A stretch of DNA of 64,000 nt, from the NCBI RefSeq assembly GCF_900996225.1, contig NZ_CAAJGL010000145.1, positions 62,001 to 126,000 of the forward strand. The letters are read 5' to 3'. Every line of letters begins with the position of its first letter. The first letter of the stretch is position 1. The translations under genes and the position numbers were made by a program. Source of the DNA: Paraburkholderia sp. BCC1884. Lineage in GTDB: Bacteria > Pseudomonadota > Gammaproteobacteria > Burkholderiales > Burkholderiaceae. Positions 62,247-64,000 of this stretch are shown in pieces. The notes under the pieces were generated by a model. It worked only from the letters and a program-made list of their open reading frames with translations, was not told where the DNA came from and made no database searches.

Positions 62247-63175
62247 ACGGATTCTCCCTGGCTTGCTGTGGGCGACGGTTTCGCGAGTTTCAGGTCCTCG
62301 TCATCGCCGCGACGTTCGTGGCAGTAGTCGCTATCCGAACAGACGTACATGCGTGTGCCCGCGTCGTCGACGATCATTTCGTCGAGGAAGCTTTCGGTCG
62401 AGCCGCACAACGCACAGGCGTGTTCCCACTTCTGTATTTCGAAAGGGTGGTCGTCGAAGTCGAGACTGCGCACATGCGTGTACGGCGGAATCGCGTGAAT
62501 GCGCCGCTCGCGGCCCGCGCCGAACAACTGCAATGCGGCGTTCATGTGCATCTTCGGATTGTCGAACTTCGGGATCGGCGAGGGCGACGCCAGATAGCGA
62601 TGATTGACGATCACCGGATAATCGTAAGTCGTGGCGATGCTGCCGTGATGGACGATGTCTTCATACAGCTTCACGCTGATCAAACCGTAATCGGCGAGCG
62701 CGTGCAGCTTCTTGCATTCGGTGGCGCGCGGTTCCAGTCGATACAACGGTTCCGGCATCGGCACCTGGTACACCAGAATCTGCCTGTCGGTGAGCGGGGT
62801 TTCGGGAATGCGGTGACGCGTCTGGATGATCGTCGCGTCGACCGTGCGGCGCGTGGTGGCCACGCCGGTGGTGCGCGCGAAGAAGCGGCGGATGTTGACC
62901 GCGTTGGTAGTTTCGTCGGAGCCCTGATCGATCACTTTCAGCGTGTCGCTTTTGCCGATGATCGCGGAGGTCACCTGAATTCCGCCTGTGCCCCAGCCGA
63001 ACGGCAGCGGCATTTCGCGCGAGGCGAACGGCACTTGATAACCCGGCACGGCCACCGCTTTCAGCAGCGCGCGGCGCAGCATGCGTTTGGTTTGCTCGTC
63101 GAGGTACGCGAAGTTGTAGCCGTCGGCGGCGCTGTCGTACGAGGCGGTGTTGAGGGAAAGGTCGGGCGCGTTCAT
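62243..63175 (-). CDS. phnJ: Alpha-D-ribose 1-methylphosphonate 5-phosphate C-P lyase PhnJ
   Basis: A 310-residue radical-SAM enzyme that breaks the C-P bond. The C-terminal cysteines have spacing C-x2-C-x21-C-x5-C (CALC and the later CSDSDYC), the same as C241/C244/C266/C272 of the E. coli enzyme, which bind the 4Fe-4S cluster and carry the thiyl radical. YNFAYLDEQTKRMLRRALLK and PLPFGWGTGGIQVT are conserved. It overlaps phnI and phnK by 4 bases each. Confidence 0.97.
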   Translation of the reverse strand: MNAPDLSLNTASYDSAADGYNFAYLDEQTKRMLRRALLKAVAVPGYQVPFASREMPLPFGWGTGGIQVTSAIIGKSDTLKVIDQGSDETTNAVNIRRFFARTTGVATTRRTVDATIIQTRHRIPETPLTDRQILVYQVPMPEPLYRLEPRATECKKLHALADYGLISVKLYEDIVHHGSIATTYDYPVIVNHRYLASPSPIPKFDNPKMHMNAALQLFGAGRERRIHAIPPYTHVRSLDFDDHPFEIQKWEHACALCGSTESFLDEMIVDDAGTRMYVCSDSDYCHERRGDDEDLKLAKPSPTASQGESV

Positions 63176-64000
63176 GCTGCCTGCTCCTGCTGATCGTTGT
63201 CCTGGTCCGCGTCGCGCTGCGCAGCCTGAACGACGTGTTGCGCGCGCAGACGCCGCACGAGTTCGAGTTCGGACTGAAAGTCGACGTAGTGGGGCAACTT
63301 CAGATGCTGCACGAAGCCGGACGCTTCCACGTTGTCGCTATGCGAGAGCATGAATTCGATGTCCTGGGTCGGCGAGGCGAGCGTCTCGCCGAGTTCCTCG
63401 GCACGCAGCGCACGATCGACCAGCGCCATCGCCATCGCTTTACGCTCCGAGTGACCAAACGCAAGGCCGTAGCCTTGCGTGAAGGTCGGCGGCACCGCGC
63501 CGCTGCCGGCGAACTGGTTGATCATCTGGCATTCGGTCATGTCGATATCGCCGATTTCGACTGTCTCGCCCAGCTCGTCGAGTTCCATTTCGACCGCGAT
63601 GGTGCCGAAGCGGATCTCACCGGCGAACGGATGCGAGTGCGCGTAACCGCGTTGCGTCGCGTAGCCCATCGCCAGCAGAAAGCCTTCGTCGCCGCGTGCG
63701 AGATTTTGCAAACGCGTGGCGCGACTCGCGGGAAACGCGAGCGGTTCACGCGACAGATCGCCGGGCTCGGATGCGATCGGCGTAGGACGTTCCTGTTCGA
63801 TCAAACCTTCCTTGTCGAGCAGGCTCACCACGCGCGGCATGGCTTCGGCTTCGGGTGCGCCGGACTGGCTCGATCTGGCGCTGGGCGTTGTTGCTTCGCT
63901 GTCGCCGTGGCCTTCCGCGAGCAATGCAAAATCCAGCAGACGTTGCGTGTAATCGTAAGTCGCGCCGAGCAACTGGCCGCCGGGCACGTCCTTGAACGTC
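63172..64000 (-). CDS. phnI: C-P lyase core subunit PhnI, 5' part beyond the window
   Basis: The visible 276 residues are the C-terminal part of PhnI, a subunit that couples ATP to the phosphonate. The frame is open to the right edge (TFKDVPGGQLL at the edge). EIRFGTIAVEMELDELGETV, MTECQMINQF and the histidine-containing FVQHLKLPHYVDFQSELELV are hallmark segments. The rest of the gene and phnF/G/H should lie to the right of the window. Confidence 0.96.
   Translation of the reverse strand, partial: TFKDVPGGQLLGATYDYTQRLLDFALLAEGHGDSEATTPSARSSQSGAPEAEAMPRVVSLLDKEGLIEQERPTPIASEPGDLSREPLAFPASRATRLQNLARGDEGFLLAMGYATQRGYAHSHPFAGEIRFGTIAVEMELDELGETVEIGDIDMTECQMINQFAGSGAVPPTFTQGYGLAFGHSERKAMAMALVDRALRAEELGETLASPTQDIEFMLSHSDNVEASGFVQHLKLPHYVDFQSELELVRRLRAQHVVQAAQRDADQDNDQQEQAA

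Overview
The window looks like a chromosomal segment of a beta-proteobacterium of the Burkholderia/Paraburkholderia group. The DNA is GC-rich, and several families typical of that group are present: a Gram-negative general porin, DUF4148 and DUF2968 proteins, a 3-hydroxybutyrate oligomer hydrolase for PHB turnover, and a periplasmic PaoABC-type aldehyde oxidase. I saw no rRNA, tRNA, CRISPR array, insertion sequence or prophage module. Both ends cut through genes: a polysaccharide lyase-like gene on the left and phnI on the right.

Layout. 0-9 kb: mixed housekeeping and signalling genes (lipoprotein, YigZ-like protein, LysE-type exporter, a LexA-box-linked small gene, a DUF484-GGDEF diguanylate cyclase, a second FtsI/PBP3-type transpeptidase, a Cache chemoreceptor). 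9.5-13.5 kb: a tight three-gene phosphonate biosynthesis operon (PEP mutase fused to a nucleotidyltransferase, phosphonopyruvate decarboxylase, 2-aminoethylphosphonate aminotransferase) behind an AT-rich intergenic region. 13.6-16.3 kb: a PIG-L deacetylase and a DUF4130-UdgX fusion with a near-perfect LexA box. 16.3-21.2 kb: paoABC plus a MocA-like cytidylyltransferase for the molybdenum cofactor. 21-32 kb: PHB oligomer hydrolase, exonuclease III, motAB, a tandem-duplicated outer-membrane barrel, DUF2252 and a polysaccharide deacetylase. 32-38.3 kb: co-directional metabolic genes (D-amino-acid dehydrogenase, SDR, sirtuin, PPOX flavoprotein, methyltransferase, 6-phosphogluconate dehydrogenase). 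38.6-49.5 kb: small envelope proteins, a degenerate LytM lipoprotein, threonine aldolase, MFS exporter and glycogen phosphorylase. 49.8-56 kb: catalase, porin, an AstE-like deacylase and an amino-acid binding protein. 56.3-59.3 kb: a PotD-like binding protein translationally coupled to a Cache-HAMP-GGDEF diguanylate cyclase. 59.4-64 kb: C-P lyase genes phnI-J-K-L-M read leftwards, with phnI incomplete.

How they fit together. The chromosome both makes C-P bonds (aepX-ppd-phnW) and breaks them (phnIJKLM). The nucleotidyltransferase half of AepX suggests that the phosphonate is activated with a nucleotide before attachment to a glycan or lipid, but no transferase for that step is visible here. 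Two genes carry almost identical LexA operators and should belong to the SOS response. The PotD-like/GGDEF pair has the layout of the NspS-MbaA polyamine sensing system of Vibrio cholerae, but without an EAL domain. These three systems are the most interesting content of the window.
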